A stretch of 64,000 nt of DNA from positions 1 through 64,000 of the forward strand of contig NZ_JAAGPD010000048.1 of assembly GCF_017104565.1 (NCBI RefSeq). The letters run 5' to 3'. Below are positions 8,924 to 18,858 of this stretch, one piece after another; position 1 is the first letter of the stretch; each line of letters opens with the position of its first letter. The notes under the pieces are model-generated. The model saw nothing but the letters and a program-made list of their open reading frames with translations. It made no database searches and was not told the origin of the DNA. A program made the translations under genes and the position numbers. Source of the stretch: Paraburkholderia sp. Tr-20389. Lineage in GTDB: Bacteria; Pseudomonadota; Gammaproteobacteria; Burkholderiales; Burkholderiaceae.

Positions 8924-9547
8924 CTACGGATTGCGTGCGCTCGAATGCACTTGCACCGGGTAGCCCAGCCGGATCGTGTCGACGATCGAGGGCGGCGTGA
9001 GCAGGTTCACCTTCGTTCGAAGGTCGTCGGGAATGCAACGTACGCCATAGCCCGTGCTTGACCACGCGCGCAGGGACTCGCCGTTCCACAGGCATGCAAC
9101 GTCGTGTGACACGACCATCACGCCCGAAGGCAGCATGCCCAACGGTTGGCGCCATCCCTCTGACGAGCCTCGATGGGTTCGCTCTTCATGCAGTCTGCCG
9201 TCGAGTTCTTCGGCGAGCATATCCGTTTCGAAAGCGTTGGCCATGAGCCATTGCGCCTTGAACGCGAGATAGTCGGCGCGGCGGCACATTGCGCATGGGC
9301 GGTGTCCCGCGCTCAATGCCGTTGCTTCGTCGAGGAAGAAAAGCTCTGTGTACCGGCCGGGTTTCATCAGCGGCTTGCGGCTCCAGCCTTTGTACGACAG
9401 GCGGCAAGTAATCCAGGCCTTGAGCCGCCATGCACGAACGATTTGCGCGTCCTGGTCGTGAAGCAGGCCGCGATTGCCCATCCAGCCCGCCGATGCACAC
9501 ACGGGATGAATCACGCCGGCAGGATCGACACCGTTCGGCAGCGGCAT
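8924..9547 (-). CDS. Conserved hypothetical protein with CxxC motif
   Basis: A 207-residue soluble protein whose start is taken at MPLPNGVDPAG, 17 bp after the upstream H-NS-like gene, because the sequence before it is low-complexity shadow. It contains GHRPCAMCRRADY (Cys85, Cys88), a YTELFFLDEATAL stretch, and further Cys and His residues (Cys17, His30, Cys48) that could bind a metal. I recognise it as a widespread uncharacterised family but know no function for it. The position after an H-NS-like gene suggests co-transcription, not a shared function. Confidence 0.7.
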   Translation of the reverse strand: MPLPNGVDPAGVIHPVCASAGWMGNRGLLHDQDAQIVRAWRLKAWITCRLSYKGWSRKPLMKPGRYTELFFLDEATALSAGHRPCAMCRRADYLAFKAQWLMANAFETDMLAEELDGRLHEERTHRGSSEGWRQPLGMLPSGVMVVSHDVACLWNGESLRAWSSTGYGVRCIPDDLRTKVNLLTPPSIVDTIRLGYPVQVHSSARNP

Positions 9548-9564
9548 CCGCTCGTCAAACCGTG

Positions 9565-9891
9565 TTACTGCGCCGGCATCGTTGCCAGCCGCGTGCCGGC
9601 GAACGGGTCGTTGCGCCAGTCGACGCCACGGCGTTCTTCTTTGGGCGCTTTCGCCGGCTTGCCGGTCGCGAAGTGTTCCGCCGATTGTCCCGCACTGACG
9701 GCGTTGCTGAGCCATTGCGGCATCGCGCCCTTGCCGTCCCACGTTTCGCCGAATGCGCTACGGAAACGCACGGCCTTTTTGGCGCGGCGCTCTTCCGCGA
9801 GTGCCGAGGCCAGATCGGCTGCCTTGATACCGACTTGTGCCATGCGGCGGCGCAGATACGCAATCATGCTGTCGCGCTTTCGTTCGTCCAT
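9565..9891 (-). CDS. H-NS histone-like family protein
   Basis: A 108-residue protein. The segment around residues 40-70 (FRSAFGETWDGKGAMPQWL) resembles the C-terminal DNA-binding domain of H-NS-like nucleoid proteins, where an aromatic-G-x-G-xx-P-xWL pattern forms the AT-hook-like loop. The N-terminal region is short and helical. The C-terminal extension (KAPKEERRGVDWRNDPF) is unlike classical H-NS. It may silence or bridge AT-rich DNA; its target is unknown. Confidence 0.7.
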   Translation of the reverse strand: MDERKRDSMIAYLRRRMAQVGIKAADLASALAEERRAKKAVRFRSAFGETWDGKGAMPQWLSNAVSAGQSAEHFATGKPAKAPKEERRGVDWRNDPFAGTRLATMPAQ

Positions 9892-10045
9892 TTTGCTTCC
9901 CCTTGAGACGCTTGCCGGTGAAAGTTGCGGGTATTGCGTTGGTGTGAGGGAAGTATCCGATCGCGCCGTATGCGCGTCGAGAGGCGATTCGTGAAAACAC
10001 TGTTGCTGCCGGCGTACGAGAAGGCAGATGACGCAGTGCAGCGCG

Positions 10046-10354
10046 TCAGGCGTCGTCGGCGGCTTCTTCTGCCGCTGGTTCCGGAGCAGGCAGCACGGAT
10101 TCCAGCGTCCGCGCGCCTGACGCCAGTTCCCACTTGTGCGCCGGCGTCAGCTGCTTCACACGATATTCGGCACGCGACGCGCTCGAACGGTCGGCCAGTT
10201 CGAACGACGCCAGCAGGCGCACCGGTTTGCGCGAGCGCGTGTAGCGCGCGCCCGTGCCGCTCGCGTGCTTGTCGTAGCGGGCTTGTACGTCGGTGGCGAT
10301 GCCCGTGTAGACGCTGCCGTCCGAGCATTCGATCAGATACAGAAACCACGGCAT
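10046..10354 (-). CDS. GIY-YIG domain protein (UPF0213 type)
   Basis: A 102-residue protein that is almost entirely a single GIY-YIG domain: WFLYLIECSDGSVYTGIATD supplies the two motif strands, followed by the conserved Arg, and RAEYRVKQLT near residue 60 is typical of the short stand-alone family. Such proteins resemble the UvrC nuclease domain, but the role of the small bacterial versions is not settled. It starts 18 bp after the stop of the upstream acyltransferase-like gene and is probably in its transcript. Confidence 0.85.
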   Translation of the reverse strand: MPWFLYLIECSDGSVYTGIATDVQARYDKHASGTGARYTRSRKPVRLLASFELADRSSASRAEYRVKQLTPAHKWELASGARTLESVLPAPEPAAEEAADDA

Positions 10355-10372
10355 GGCGCGCGCTTTCCCCGG

Positions 10373-11572
10373 TTATTCCCTGAACGGATTGTGTTCGCGC
10401 AGTTCGTCGACGTACGCGTGTATATGATTTTTCTCGTTGTCGAGGAAGTTCGCAACGGCGTCCGAAAAGGCGGGATGCGCGAGCCAGTGCGTCGAGCGCG
10501 TCACAGTGGGCATGAAGCCGCGTGCCATCTTGTGCTCGCCCTGTGCGCCGCCTTCGAAGACGCCGAGCTTCTGCTCGATGCAGAACTCCAGCGGCTGATA
10601 GTACGCGGTCTCGAAGTGCAGGCAGGGCACGTGTTCGAGTGCGCCCCAGTAACGGCCGTAAAGCGTGCCGCCCGCGTTCGCACCGTCGCGCTGATAGACG
10701 ACGAGCGAGCTTGCAATGGGTTTGCCCTCGTATTCGGCGATCACCATCATCAGATTCTCGGGCATCGACTCGCCGATCATCCGGAAGAAGTCGAGATTCA
10801 GATACGGACTCGAAAAGTGCTCGCGATACGTTTGCCGATAACACTTGCTGAAGAAGCGCCAGTCGGCGTCGCTGATGTCCTCGCCGAGCATGCGGCGGAA
10901 CGTGACACCTGCCTCGCGCACCTTGCGGCGTTCGGCGCGGATGTTCTTGCGCTTCTTCTGTTCGAGCGTCGACAGGAAGTCGTCAAAGTCGCGATAGCCG
11001 TCGTTGATCCAGTGAAACTGCACGCCCTCGCGCAGCATCATGCCGAGATCGGTCAGCGCTTGCGCTTCGCTCTCGGTGGGAAACAGCACGTGCAGCGACG
11101 ACACGTCGGCCTGTTCGGCAAAGGCGACGAGCGTGGCGGCGAGATGGCGCAGCGCGTGTTCGCCGGAGGCCAGCAGGCGCGTGCCCTGAACGGGCGTGAA
11201 AGGCACGGCGCACAGCAGCTTCGGATAGTAGGGCAGGCCATTGCGCTTGTACGCGTCGGACCACGCCCAGTCGAACACGTACTCACCGTACGAGTGCCCC
11301 TTCGCGTAGACGGGTGCGGCCGCCGCCAGCTTGCCCGTGCGCGGGTCGGTCAGGGTGACGAATTGCGGCGCCCAGCCTGTATCGGCGACGGCGCATTGCG
11401 TCGCGTGCAGCGCGCTCAGGAATTCATGGCGCAGGAACGGCGTGGGCTGCGCCTGACGGCTCAGCAACGCGTTCCATTCGGCGGCATCGACTTCGAGCGG
11501 CGAAGCGAGGATGCCCGCGCGGTAATCAAAACGTTCCTGGTTCAATCTGTTCGACCGTTGGCGATTCTTCAT
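10373..11572 (-). CDS. GNAT/FemAB-like N-acyltransferase (COG3146 type)
   Basis: A 399-residue protein with no signal or membrane segment. The central LEQKKRKNIRAERRKVREAG and the GRYWGALEHVPCLHFETAYY regions mark the DUF482/COG3146 family, which is related to peptidoglycan FemAB-type acyltransferases with a duplicated GNAT fold. The substrate is not established. The start codon at 11572 was kept because the upstream sequence is divergent and leads toward nadE. A GIY-YIG gene follows closely on the same strand. Confidence 0.82.
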   Translation of the reverse strand: MKNRQRSNRLNQERFDYRAGILASPLEVDAAEWNALLSRQAQPTPFLRHEFLSALHATQCAVADTGWAPQFVTLTDPRTGKLAAAAPVYAKGHSYGEYVFDWAWSDAYKRNGLPYYPKLLCAVPFTPVQGTRLLASGEHALRHLAATLVAFAEQADVSSLHVLFPTESEAQALTDLGMMLREGVQFHWINDGYRDFDDFLSTLEQKKRKNIRAERRKVREAGVTFRRMLGEDISDADWRFFSKCYRQTYREHFSSPYLNLDFFRMIGESMPENLMMVIAEYEGKPIASSLVVYQRDGANAGGTLYGRYWGALEHVPCLHFETAYYQPLEFCIEQKLGVFEGGAQGEHKMARGFMPTVTRSTHWLAHPAFSDAVANFLDNEKNHIHAYVDELREHNPFRE

Positions 11573-11858
11573 GCCGTGCGCTCGCGATTGTTCGCGGCGT
11601 GGCTGGATCGGGTGACGCGGAGCGGCGTATTGCGCGCGTTGCGGCCGGCTCGCGCCCGGATGCGGAGCAACCGGGCGTCAAGCGAACCGTGGCGAACGGC
11701 CATGTTAAAGCAAATGCGCGCGCGAAGTGCGCGGCATGGCGTGCGCGCGCACATGATCGAGACCTTGAATGCGCTTACGGCTTATCATTTACGCTGTTCG
11801 ATAGCAGCCGTTTCGCGCGCGACCGTCGCCCGGTGTGCGCGCATTAGGAATCTCTGAC

Positions 11859-13916
11859 ATGAAAGGCAACTTCTTCAATCTGTATTCGCATCGTTTCGCG
11901 CGCGTCGCGGTGGGCGTGCCGCGCTGCCGCGTCGCAGACCCGGCCTACAACGCCGATGAAACGCTCAAGCTCGCAAACGAGGCGGCCGCGCAAGGCGCGG
12001 CGCTCGTCGCGTTTCCCGAACTCGGCTTGCCGGCCTATACCTGCGACGATCTCTTTCATCAGCGCGCGCTGCTCGATGCATGCAAGACAGCGCTGGCAAA
12101 GATCGTCGACGCGTCGAAGAAGCTGCCCGTCGCGCTGATCGTCGGCATGCCGCTGCAGGTGGATCACAGCCTCTACAACTGCGCGATCGTCGTCGCGCGC
12201 GGCGCCGTGCTGGGTGCCGTGCCGAAGACCTATCTGCCGAACTACGGCGAGTTCTACGAGGCACGGCAGTACGCGCCCGCCGATTGCGCCGTCGCGCGCG
12301 ACATCGACCTGCTCGGCCAGCGCGTGCCGTTCGGTGCCTCGCTGCTGTTCGAACTGAACGACGTGCCCGATTTCCGCTTTCACGTCGAGATCTGCGAGGA
12401 CGTGTGGGTGCCCATTCCGCCGTCGTCGTTCGCGGCGCTCGCGGGCGCGACGGTGCTCGTGAATCTGTCGGCATCGAACGTGGTGGTCGGCAAGTCGGGC
12501 TACCGGCATCAACTGGTAGGGCAGCAGTCGGCACGCTGTCTGGCGGCGTATCTGTACACGTCGGCGGGACGCGGCGAGTCGTCGACGGACATGGCCTGGG
12601 ACGGCCAGGCGCTGATCTATGAAAACGGCGAGATGCTCGCCGAATCCGAGCGTTTTCTCGACGACTCGCACATGATCTTCGCCGACATCGATCTTGAGCG
12701 CCTGTCGCACGAACGCATGCGGCAGACCACGTTCGGCATGTCGGTGCAGCGTCACAAGGACGAGGCCGCGAAGTTCCAGGTCGTGCGCTTCGCGATCGGG
12801 CATGACGCTTCGCAGGCGTTGCCGCTAGCGCGCAAGGTCGAGCGCTTCCCGTATGTGCCCGCCGACGCGCGCCGCCGCGACGAGCGTTGCAACGAGGTCT
12901 ACAACATTCAGGTGCAGGCGCTCGTGCAGCGGCTGTCGGCGTCGAATATCCAGAAGGTCGTGATCGGCGTGTCGGGCGGGCTCGACTCGACCCATGCGCT
13001 GCTCGTTTGCGCGAAGGCGATGGACCGGCTCGGGCTGCCGCGCACGAACATCATCGGCGTGACGATGCCGGGCTTCGCGACCAGCGACCGTACGCTCAAG
13101 CAGGCGCGCGAGTTGATGCACGTGGTCGGCTGCACATCGATGGAAATCGATATCCGGCCAAGCTGCGAACAGATGCTGAAGGATCTCGGCCATCCGTATT
13201 CGGCAGGCGAGGCGAAGTACGACATCACGTTCGAAAACGTGCAGGCGGGCGAGCGTACGAACCATCTGTTCCGTCTCGCCAATTTCCATAACGGCATTGT
13301 GATCGGCACGGGCGATCTGAGCGAACTCGCACTCGGCTGGTGCACGTATGGTGTCGGCGATCACATGTCGCATTACAGCGTGAACGCGAGCGTGCCGAAG
13401 ACGCTGATCACGCATCTGGTGCGCTGGGTCGCGGAGACTGGCGCCGTCGGCAAGAGCGGCTCCGATACGCTGCTCAACGTTCTTGCGACGGAGATCAGCC
13501 CCGAACTGGTGCCGGCCAAATCGACGGGGGCGATCGAGCAGAAGACGGAGTCGTTCATCGGCCCGTACGAGTTGCAGGACTTCAATCTGTTCTACATCCT
13601 GCGTTACGGCTTCGCGCCGTCGAAAGTCGCGTTCCTCGCGCTGCACGCATGGCGCGACAAGGAGCGGGGCGGCTGGCCGGAAGGCACACACGTTGCGCGC
13701 AACGAGTACGATCTCGCCGCCATCAAGCGCAATCTCGGCATCTTTTTGTGGCGCTTCTTCAAGACCAGCCAGTTCAAGCGGACCTGCGTGCCGAACGCAC
13801 CGAAGGTCGGCTCGGGCGGCTCGCTGTCGCCGCGCGGCGACTGGCGTGCACCGAGCGATTCGGAAGCGACAGTGTGGACCGATGATCTCGCAACGGTTCC
13901 GGACAAAGCCGCCTGA
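11859..13916 (+). CDS. nadE: Glutamine-dependent NAD+ synthetase
   Basis: A 685-residue two-domain enzyme. The N-terminal glutaminase (nitrilase fold) shows Glu54 (AFPELG), Lys123 (VPKTYLP) and Cys179 (EICEDVW), the catalytic triad. The C-terminal synthetase has the ATP-pyrophosphatase loop SGGLDS (372-377). It amidates deamido-NAD to NAD+ using glutamine. Length and sequence match the long mycobacterial-type form. The start was set at [10 protein letters not shown], where family similarity begins. A PII-family gene follows 131 bp downstream. Confidence 0.95.
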   Translation: MKGNFFNLYSHRFARVAVGVPRCRVADPAYNADETLKLANEAAAQGAALVAFPELGLPAYTCDDLFHQRALLDACKTALAKIVDASKKLPVALIVGMPLQVDHSLYNCAIVVARGAVLGAVPKTYLPNYGEFYEARQYAPADCAVARDIDLLGQRVPFGASLLFELNDVPDFRFHVEICEDVWVPIPPSSFAALAGATVLVNLSASNVVVGKSGYRHQLVGQQSARCLAAYLYTSAGRGESSTDMAWDGQALIYENGEMLAESERFLDDSHMIFADIDLERLSHERMRQTTFGMSVQRHKDEAAKFQVVRFAIGHDASQALPLARKVERFPYVPADARRRDERCNEVYNIQVQALVQRLSASNIQKVVIGVSGGLDSTHALLVCAKAMDRLGLPRTNIIGVTMPGFATSDRTLKQARELMHVVGCTSMEIDIRPSCEQMLKDLGHPYSAGEAKYDITFENVQAGERTNHLFRLANFHNGIVIGTGDLSELALGWCTYGVGDHMSHYSVNASVPKTLITHLVRWVAETGAVGKSGSDTLLNVLATEISPELVPAKSTGAIEQKTESFIGPYELQDFNLFYILRYGFAPSKVAFLALHAWRDKERGGWPEGTHVARNEYDLAAIKRNLGIFLWRFFKTSQFKRTCVPNAPKVGSGGSLSPRGDWRAPSDSEATVWTDDLATVPDKAA

Positions 13917-13999
13917 ATCCAGTCTTTATCTGCCGTTGCGCACGCGTCGCCGCACGCATAGTCATGCCCGAGGCTGGCAACGTGTGCGGTGCGGCGTAG

Positions 14000-14386
<387 letters not shown>

Positions 14387-14519
14387 GATGTGCCGCTGAC
14401 GTCCGTACTGGCGTTACGTTGTGGCGGTCTGAAATGAATTCGTCGCGCCGGCGTTGCACCGCGCCGGTGCGTCGTGACACGCTTGAAGCGGCGTCGTGCG
14501 CTTCAGCGCTCCTGGAAAT

Positions 14520-14554
14520 AAAAAAAGGTGCGATACCCTTTCGGACATCGCACC
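14520..14554 (-). terminator. Terminator of the porin gene
   Basis: An 8-bp stem (GGTGCGAT / ATCGCACC at 14527-14534 and 14547-14554) is followed, reading the minus strand, by seven T residues. It lies about 66 bp beyond the porin stop. Confidence 0.8.
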
Positions 14555-14620
14555 GATACGCGCCTCTCGCAGCAGCGTGAAAACCGTTTCTGTTAAAGCT
14601 GTTCTGTTGGCACCGTTCGA

Positions 14621-15730
14621 TTAGAACGAGTGCTGGATACCTGCGTACACGCCCGTCTGGCTGTGGCCGATCAGCGGGTTATCCGACGCCACGGTGTTGC
14701 CCGCCGCATTGGCGTTCAGACCGTAGTTAGCCGTCTTGCTGTTCTGCACCGTTGCGACCTGCAGGTCGAACAGCGTGCGCTTCGACAGGTTGTACGAGCC
14801 GCCCAGCGTGTAGATCGTCGCGTTGCCCGCACCGTTGTTGCCGTTCACGTGGTAGACCGCGCCGATCAGTGCTGCTGCCGGCGTTGCTTGCCACGTCACG
14901 CCGCCCCATTCGTGGTCGAGCGTCGTCGGCGTGCCCGGCGTTGCAGCCGTGATGCCCGACGTGCGGATTGCCTGGTAAGCGCCCTGGATCTTGAACTGGC
15001 CGAGGAACACGTTGAATGCAGCCGTGTACTCGCGCGAGAAGTTGTACGAGTCGTTCAGGCCGCCATTTGCCGGGTTGCGGATTTCATCATAGATACCGCG
15101 AACCTGGAAGATCGACGACGTGTACGTGACCTGTGCGCCTGCTTCGCGACCTTGAGCCGTCGTGCCGTTACCGTTCCAGTTCGTCGCGTTCGACAGAGCG
15201 TACTGACCGTAGAAGTCAAAGCCTGCGACCTTCGGCGACTGGTAAGCAACGTTGTTGCTCGATTGCGGCCAGTTGCGGCCACGCACCAGCGATGCCGACG
15301 ACCAGTTCGACTGACCGAACGGATCGAAGTCCCACACGCCGTTCGAGATGAACAGCATACGGCCCATCGTGAACGTACCGTATTGGTCATTCGCGAAACC
15401 GACCGTTGCCCAGCGATTGAAGAGACCGCCGCCGCCAGGGCCTGCGCCCGTCATCGTGTTGAACGAGCCTTCCAACTGGAACACGGCCTTCGTGCCGGCG
15501 CCCAGATCTTCAGAGCCCTTCAAGCCCCACAGGCTGGTACCCCAGTCGCCGCTTTCTGCGCGGAAGCGGTGCGTGCTGCTCGTCGCAGTACCCGTACCCG
15601 TTGCGCTCGTCGGCACACCCGTCATGTACTCCAGACCAGCGTCGAGACGCCCGTACAGCGTCACGCTGCTCTGTGCATGTGCTGCAACGCCGAACGTCAG
15701 CAGCGCTGCGGCAGCCAAAGCTTTCTTCAT
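14621..15730 (-). CDS. Gram-negative porin (OmpC-type trimeric)
   Basis: A 369-residue outer-membrane porin. A cleavable signal peptide (MKKALAAAALLTFGVAAHAQ) is followed by SSVTLYGRLDAGLEY, the classic start of Burkholderia-type porins, and the chain ends in the C-terminal phenylalanine (TGVYAGIQHSF) recognised by the BAM complex. The start at 15730 was chosen because GGAGGAGAAG sits directly before it. It forms a diffusion channel for small solutes; specificity is unknown. It has its own terminator. Confidence 0.93.
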   Translation of the reverse strand: MKKALAAAALLTFGVAAHAQSSVTLYGRLDAGLEYMTGVPTSATGTGTATSSTHRFRAESGDWGTSLWGLKGSEDLGAGTKAVFQLEGSFNTMTGAGPGGGGLFNRWATVGFANDQYGTFTMGRMLFISNGVWDFDPFGQSNWSSASLVRGRNWPQSSNNVAYQSPKVAGFDFYGQYALSNATNWNGNGTTAQGREAGAQVTYTSSIFQVRGIYDEIRNPANGGLNDSYNFSREYTAAFNVFLGQFKIQGAYQAIRTSGITAATPGTPTTLDHEWGGVTWQATPAAALIGAVYHVNGNNGAGNATIYTLGGSYNLSKRTLFDLQVATVQNSKTANYGLNANAAGNTVASDNPLIGHSQTGVYAGIQHSF

Positions 15731-16315
15731 CTTCTCCTCCATACCCTGTCAAAAAAAGTAAAGCCGGTACTGCGAGTGGTGCCCGGACGCCAGCAGCGCC
15801 GAGCAGGAATCTTTCAACAGGGAGAGTGGTGCGGTGATCGGCTGTGTAGTCGACGTGCAGCCTTGCTGGCTGTCTGATCGTCTTGCCGATCCCTCGCGAC
15901 CGGTATCTCCTGTTCGTTCGTTTTGAAGTGAAACTACTTTTCTTGAACTTTGTTTTGCTACTTTCGTTACTAATTTAGCAAAATACCCTTCGGTTGGCGA
16001 ATAAATTAGCGATGCTCGGTAAAGATGTCTCTAAATTGCAATACCAATGTGAGACAAGTGTCGTGCGGAGGGCAGGAAAAGGGGCTTCTGGCCTTGTCAG
16101 GCAAAGGACACACTGTTGTTAATGACTTGTGTCAAGGATTGCCACTATTGACGAGGCAAATCGTCGGGAGTAGATGCGTTTCGAACTGTCGTTCGCGCAG
16201 ATGTTGGGACGCCGAAGCTTTGGGGCGCGCAGGAAGGTAAAGAGGCGTGCCGCGCAGACATGAAAAAGGGCGCCGGTAAGCGCCCTGTAAAACTACATAA
16301 ACTACATTTCAGCGT
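15731..16315. other. Long porin upstream region with AT-rich inverted repeat
   Basis: This 585-bp gap holds no credible gene. An unusually AT-rich patch at about 15930-16020 lies 200-290 bp upstream of the porin start and includes CTAATTTA (15970-15977) and TAAATTAG (16002-16009), inverted copies 24 bp apart. It may be a regulator or nucleoid-protein site for the porin. I could not place a confident promoter. Confidence 0.4.
16263..16286 (-). terminator. Terminator of the amino-acid ABC operon
   Basis: On the minus strand a GGGCGC/GCGCCC stem is followed by TTTTT, about 30 bp after the ATPase gene stop. Confidence 0.8.
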
Positions 16316-17101
16316 TTATTTCAGGCTGCCCGAGAGGAACTGCTTGAGACGCTCACTCTTCGTGTTCCTGAACACTTCGTCCGGGTGGCCTTCTTCTTCG
16401 ACACGCCCCTGATGCAGGAACATCACGTGGTTCGACACGTTGCGCGCGAAGGCCATTTCGTGCGTGACGACGATCATCGTGCGGCCTTCTTCCGCGAGCG
16501 TCTGCATCACCTTCAGCACTTCGCCGACGAGTTCGGGGTCGAGTGCGGAAGTGGGTTCGTCGAACAGCATCACATCGGGGTTCATCGTCAACGCGCGGGC
16601 GATGGCCACGCGTTGCTGCTGGCCGCCCGACAGATGCGACGGATACTGTTTCTCGACGCGCGGCGCGAGACCCACTTTCTCGAGATAGGTGCGGGCCCGT
16701 TCCTCGGCTTCCTTGCGCGGAATGCCGAGCACGTGCAGCGGCGCTTCGATGATGTTCTCGAGTACCGTCATGTGTGTCCACAGATTGAAGTGCTGGAACA
16801 CCATCGAGAGTTTCGTGCGCATCTTCTGCAACTGCTTCGCGTCCGACACGCGCAGCGCGCCGTGCTTGTCCTTCTGCGTGCGGATCTCCTGGCCTTCGAC
16901 GAAGATGCGCCCGGCGTTCGGCTGTTCGAGAAAGTTGATGCAGCGAAGCATCGTGCTCTTGCCCGAGCCGGACGAGCCGATCACGCTGATCACGTCGCCG
17001 CGATTCGCGCGCAGCGTGACGCCCTTGAGAACTTCGTTGTCGCCGTACTGCTTGTGCAGGTTGTCGACGAAAAGCATTTGCGGTGTAGCGGGAGTGTTCA
17101 T
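16316..17101 (-). CDS. hisP: Basic amino-acid ABC transporter ATP-binding protein
   Basis: A 261-residue ABC ATPase of the polar amino-acid uptake family. Walker A is GSSGSGKST (42-50), the signature is [15 protein letters not shown], and Walker B is [14 protein letters not shown]. The closest family is HisP/ArtP, which energises uptake of histidine, lysine, arginine or ornithine. It is the last gene of the cluster and starts 30 bp after the HisM-type permease stop. Confidence 0.92.
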   Translation of the reverse strand: MNTPATPQMLFVDNLHKQYGDNEVLKGVTLRANRGDVISVIGSSGSGKSTMLRCINFLEQPNAGRIFVEGQEIRTQKDKHGALRVSDAKQLQKMRTKLSMVFQHFNLWTHMTVLENIIEAPLHVLGIPRKEAEERARTYLEKVGLAPRVEKQYPSHLSGGQQQRVAIARALTMNPDVMLFDEPTSALDPELVGEVLKVMQTLAEEGRTMIVVTHEMAFARNVSNHVMFLHQGRVEEEGHPDEVFRNTKSERLKQFLSGSLK

Positions 17102-17131
17102 CGGGTTCCTTGACTTGCTTGTACGCCGTCG

Positions 17132-17845
17132 TTACTTGCCTTGCGGGCGCAGATAAGCGAGCCAGCGGCGCTCGGCGCGGCGGAACAGCCAGACGAGCGC
17201 AAAAGAGATGATCAGATAGAGCAGGGCGGCGATGCCGAACGCGTCGAACGAACGGTAGGTGGCCGAATTGACGTCGCGGGCGATCTTCAGAATGTCAGGC
17301 ACCGTCGCGGTGAACGCGACCGTGGTGGCGTGCAGCATGAGGATCACTTCGTTGCTGTAGTACGGCAACGCGCGGCGCAGCGCCGACGGCAGGATCACAC
17401 GGCGATACAGCGTGAACTGCGACATGCCGTACGCGCGCGCCGCTTCGATCTCGCCGTACGGCGTCGCCTTGATCGCACCGGCGAAGATTTCCGTCGTGTA
17501 CGCACAGGTGTTCAGCGTGAACGCGAGCAGCGTGCAATGCATGCCGTCGCGGAAGAACGCGTTGGTCAACGCGTTCGAACGGATGATCTCGAGGCTGTAC
17601 AGACCCGTGTAGCAGAGCAGCAGTTGCACGTACAACGGTGTGCCGCGGAAGATATACGTATACAGCCACACCGAAGCGGCGAGCCACTTCTTCTTCGATA
17701 CACGCGCCACGGCGAGCGGTATCGAGAGACAGAAGCCGAGGCCGATGGAGATCACCAGCAGCCACAGCGTGATGGCGACGCCCGTGAAGCGGTAGCCGTC
17801 CGTATACAGATAGTTGCGCCAGTATTCCTGGATCAGCTCGATCAT
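17132..17845 (-). CDS. hisM: Basic amino-acid ABC transporter permease (HisM-type)
   Basis: A 237-residue integral membrane subunit with about five hydrophobic segments. The cytoplasmic coupling loop contains the family EAA motif (EIEAARAYGMSQFTLYRRVI). It overlaps the preceding permease gene by 4 bp, so the two subunits are translationally coupled and form a heterodimer. The assignment as HisM rather than HisQ follows its length, sequence and the order permease-permease-ATPase. Confidence 0.9.
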   Translation of the reverse strand: MIELIQEYWRNYLYTDGYRFTGVAITLWLLVISIGLGFCLSIPLAVARVSKKKWLAASVWLYTYIFRGTPLYVQLLLCYTGLYSLEIIRSNALTNAFFRDGMHCTLLAFTLNTCAYTTEIFAGAIKATPYGEIEAARAYGMSQFTLYRRVILPSALRRALPYYSNEVILMLHATTVAFTATVPDILKIARDVNSATYRSFDAFGIAALLYLIISFALVWLFRRAERRWLAYLRPQGK

Positions 17846-18531
17846 AGTTCCGCCTTGCGCACGCCAGTCGAGTAGCGTTTTTCGAGGTACATCAGCACGA
17901 AGTTCGAAGCCGTCGTGATGAGCAGATAGATGGCGCCCGCCATCAGCGTGAAGAAGAAGAACCGCAGCGTGCCTTTACCGGCATCCTGCGAAGCCTTGAC
18001 GACATCCGCGAGACCGATGATCGACACGAGCGCCGTTGCCTTGACCATCACCTGCCAGTTGTTGCCGATGCCGGGCAGCGCGAAGCGCATCATCTGCGGG
18101 AACATGATCCGCGAGAACACCTGCCAGCCCGTCATGCCGTACGCGGCGCCCGCTTCGAGCTGGCCGCGCGGCACGGCGAGGAACGCGCCGCGGAACGTTT
18201 CCGTGAAGTACGCGCCGTAAATGAAGCCGAGCACGGCGACGCCGGCGACGAACGGATCGATGTCGATCTGATCCCAGCCGAGCATGTCGGTCAGGTTGTT
18301 CAGCCAGATCTGGATGCTGTAGAAGAGCAGCAGCATCAGCACGAGATCGGGGACGCCGCGGACCAGCGTCGTATAGATCGTGCCGACGCTGTACGTCACC
18401 CGGTTCTTCGACAGCTTCGCCGCCGCGCCGAGCAGACCGAGCAGGAATGCGAGTGCGAGCGACAGGATAGCCAGCTTCACGGTCTGCACCGTGCCGGCAA
18501 AGATGATCGGGCCGTAGCCTTGAAAGAGCAT
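17842..18531 (-). CDS. hisQ: Basic amino-acid ABC transporter permease (HisQ-type)
   Basis: A 229-residue permease beginning MLFQGYGPIIFAGTVQTVKL, the typical HisQ N-terminus; the frame upstream of this Met is not conserved-looking and was excluded. It carries the EAA loop (QLEAGAAYGMTGWQVFSRIM) and about five membrane segments. It lies 327 bp from the binding-protein gene, a gap that contains a strong hairpin, and overlaps hisM by 4 bp. Confidence 0.9.
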   Translation of the reverse strand: MLFQGYGPIIFAGTVQTVKLAILSLALAFLLGLLGAAAKLSKNRVTYSVGTIYTTLVRGVPDLVLMLLLFYSIQIWLNNLTDMLGWDQIDIDPFVAGVAVLGFIYGAYFTETFRGAFLAVPRGQLEAGAAYGMTGWQVFSRIMFPQMMRFALPGIGNNWQVMVKATALVSIIGLADVVKASQDAGKGTLRFFFFTLMAGAIYLLITTASNFVLMYLEKRYSTGVRKAEL

Positions 18532-18858
18532 AGTGAGTCCTTGACGACGCTCCCGCGCGCCGCGAAAGACGCGGCAACCGTACGCTGCGGCGGTTCGCGC
18601 AAAGGCCGGTGGCCTTCGATGTCTCCCGTGCGGCGCACAGCATGCCGCTGTGCGAATCATGACTGCCGGGCCAATCCTGCATGGCGGCCGGCAGCGCGTT
18701 TGTTTGCTTCCTGGTGTTGCTTCAGCTTGTTGCTTCGGTTTATTGCCTGAACTGCGACTGCGTTGCTGCTGGGTCCGACTGTATTACGAAGCTCGCGGGC
18801 TGGCCCATCCGGGCCTGCCCCGAGCTTTTGCCACCGCCGCCGGCAATTGGCAATTGCA
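18532..18858. other. Gap between binding-protein and permease genes
   Basis: No gene is seen in this 327-bp stretch. It holds the hairpin at 18790-18828 and otherwise shows no recognised element, though a separate promoter for the permeases could lie here. Confidence 0.4.
18790..18828 (-). promoter_or_regulatory. Intercistronic hairpin after the binding-protein gene
   Basis: AAGCTCG and CGAGCTT bracket nested GGGC/GCCC and GGCCC/GGGCC pairs, giving a long near-continuous stem. It begins 30 nt after the binding-protein stop and has no T-run on the minus strand. It probably stabilises the upstream mRNA or attenuates read-through into the permeases. Confidence 0.5.

Noticed and set aside
16025-16240. 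71-codon frame upstream of the porin
   Set aside because: No family resemblance, no convincing ribosome site, and it lies in an AT-rich regulatory-looking gap.
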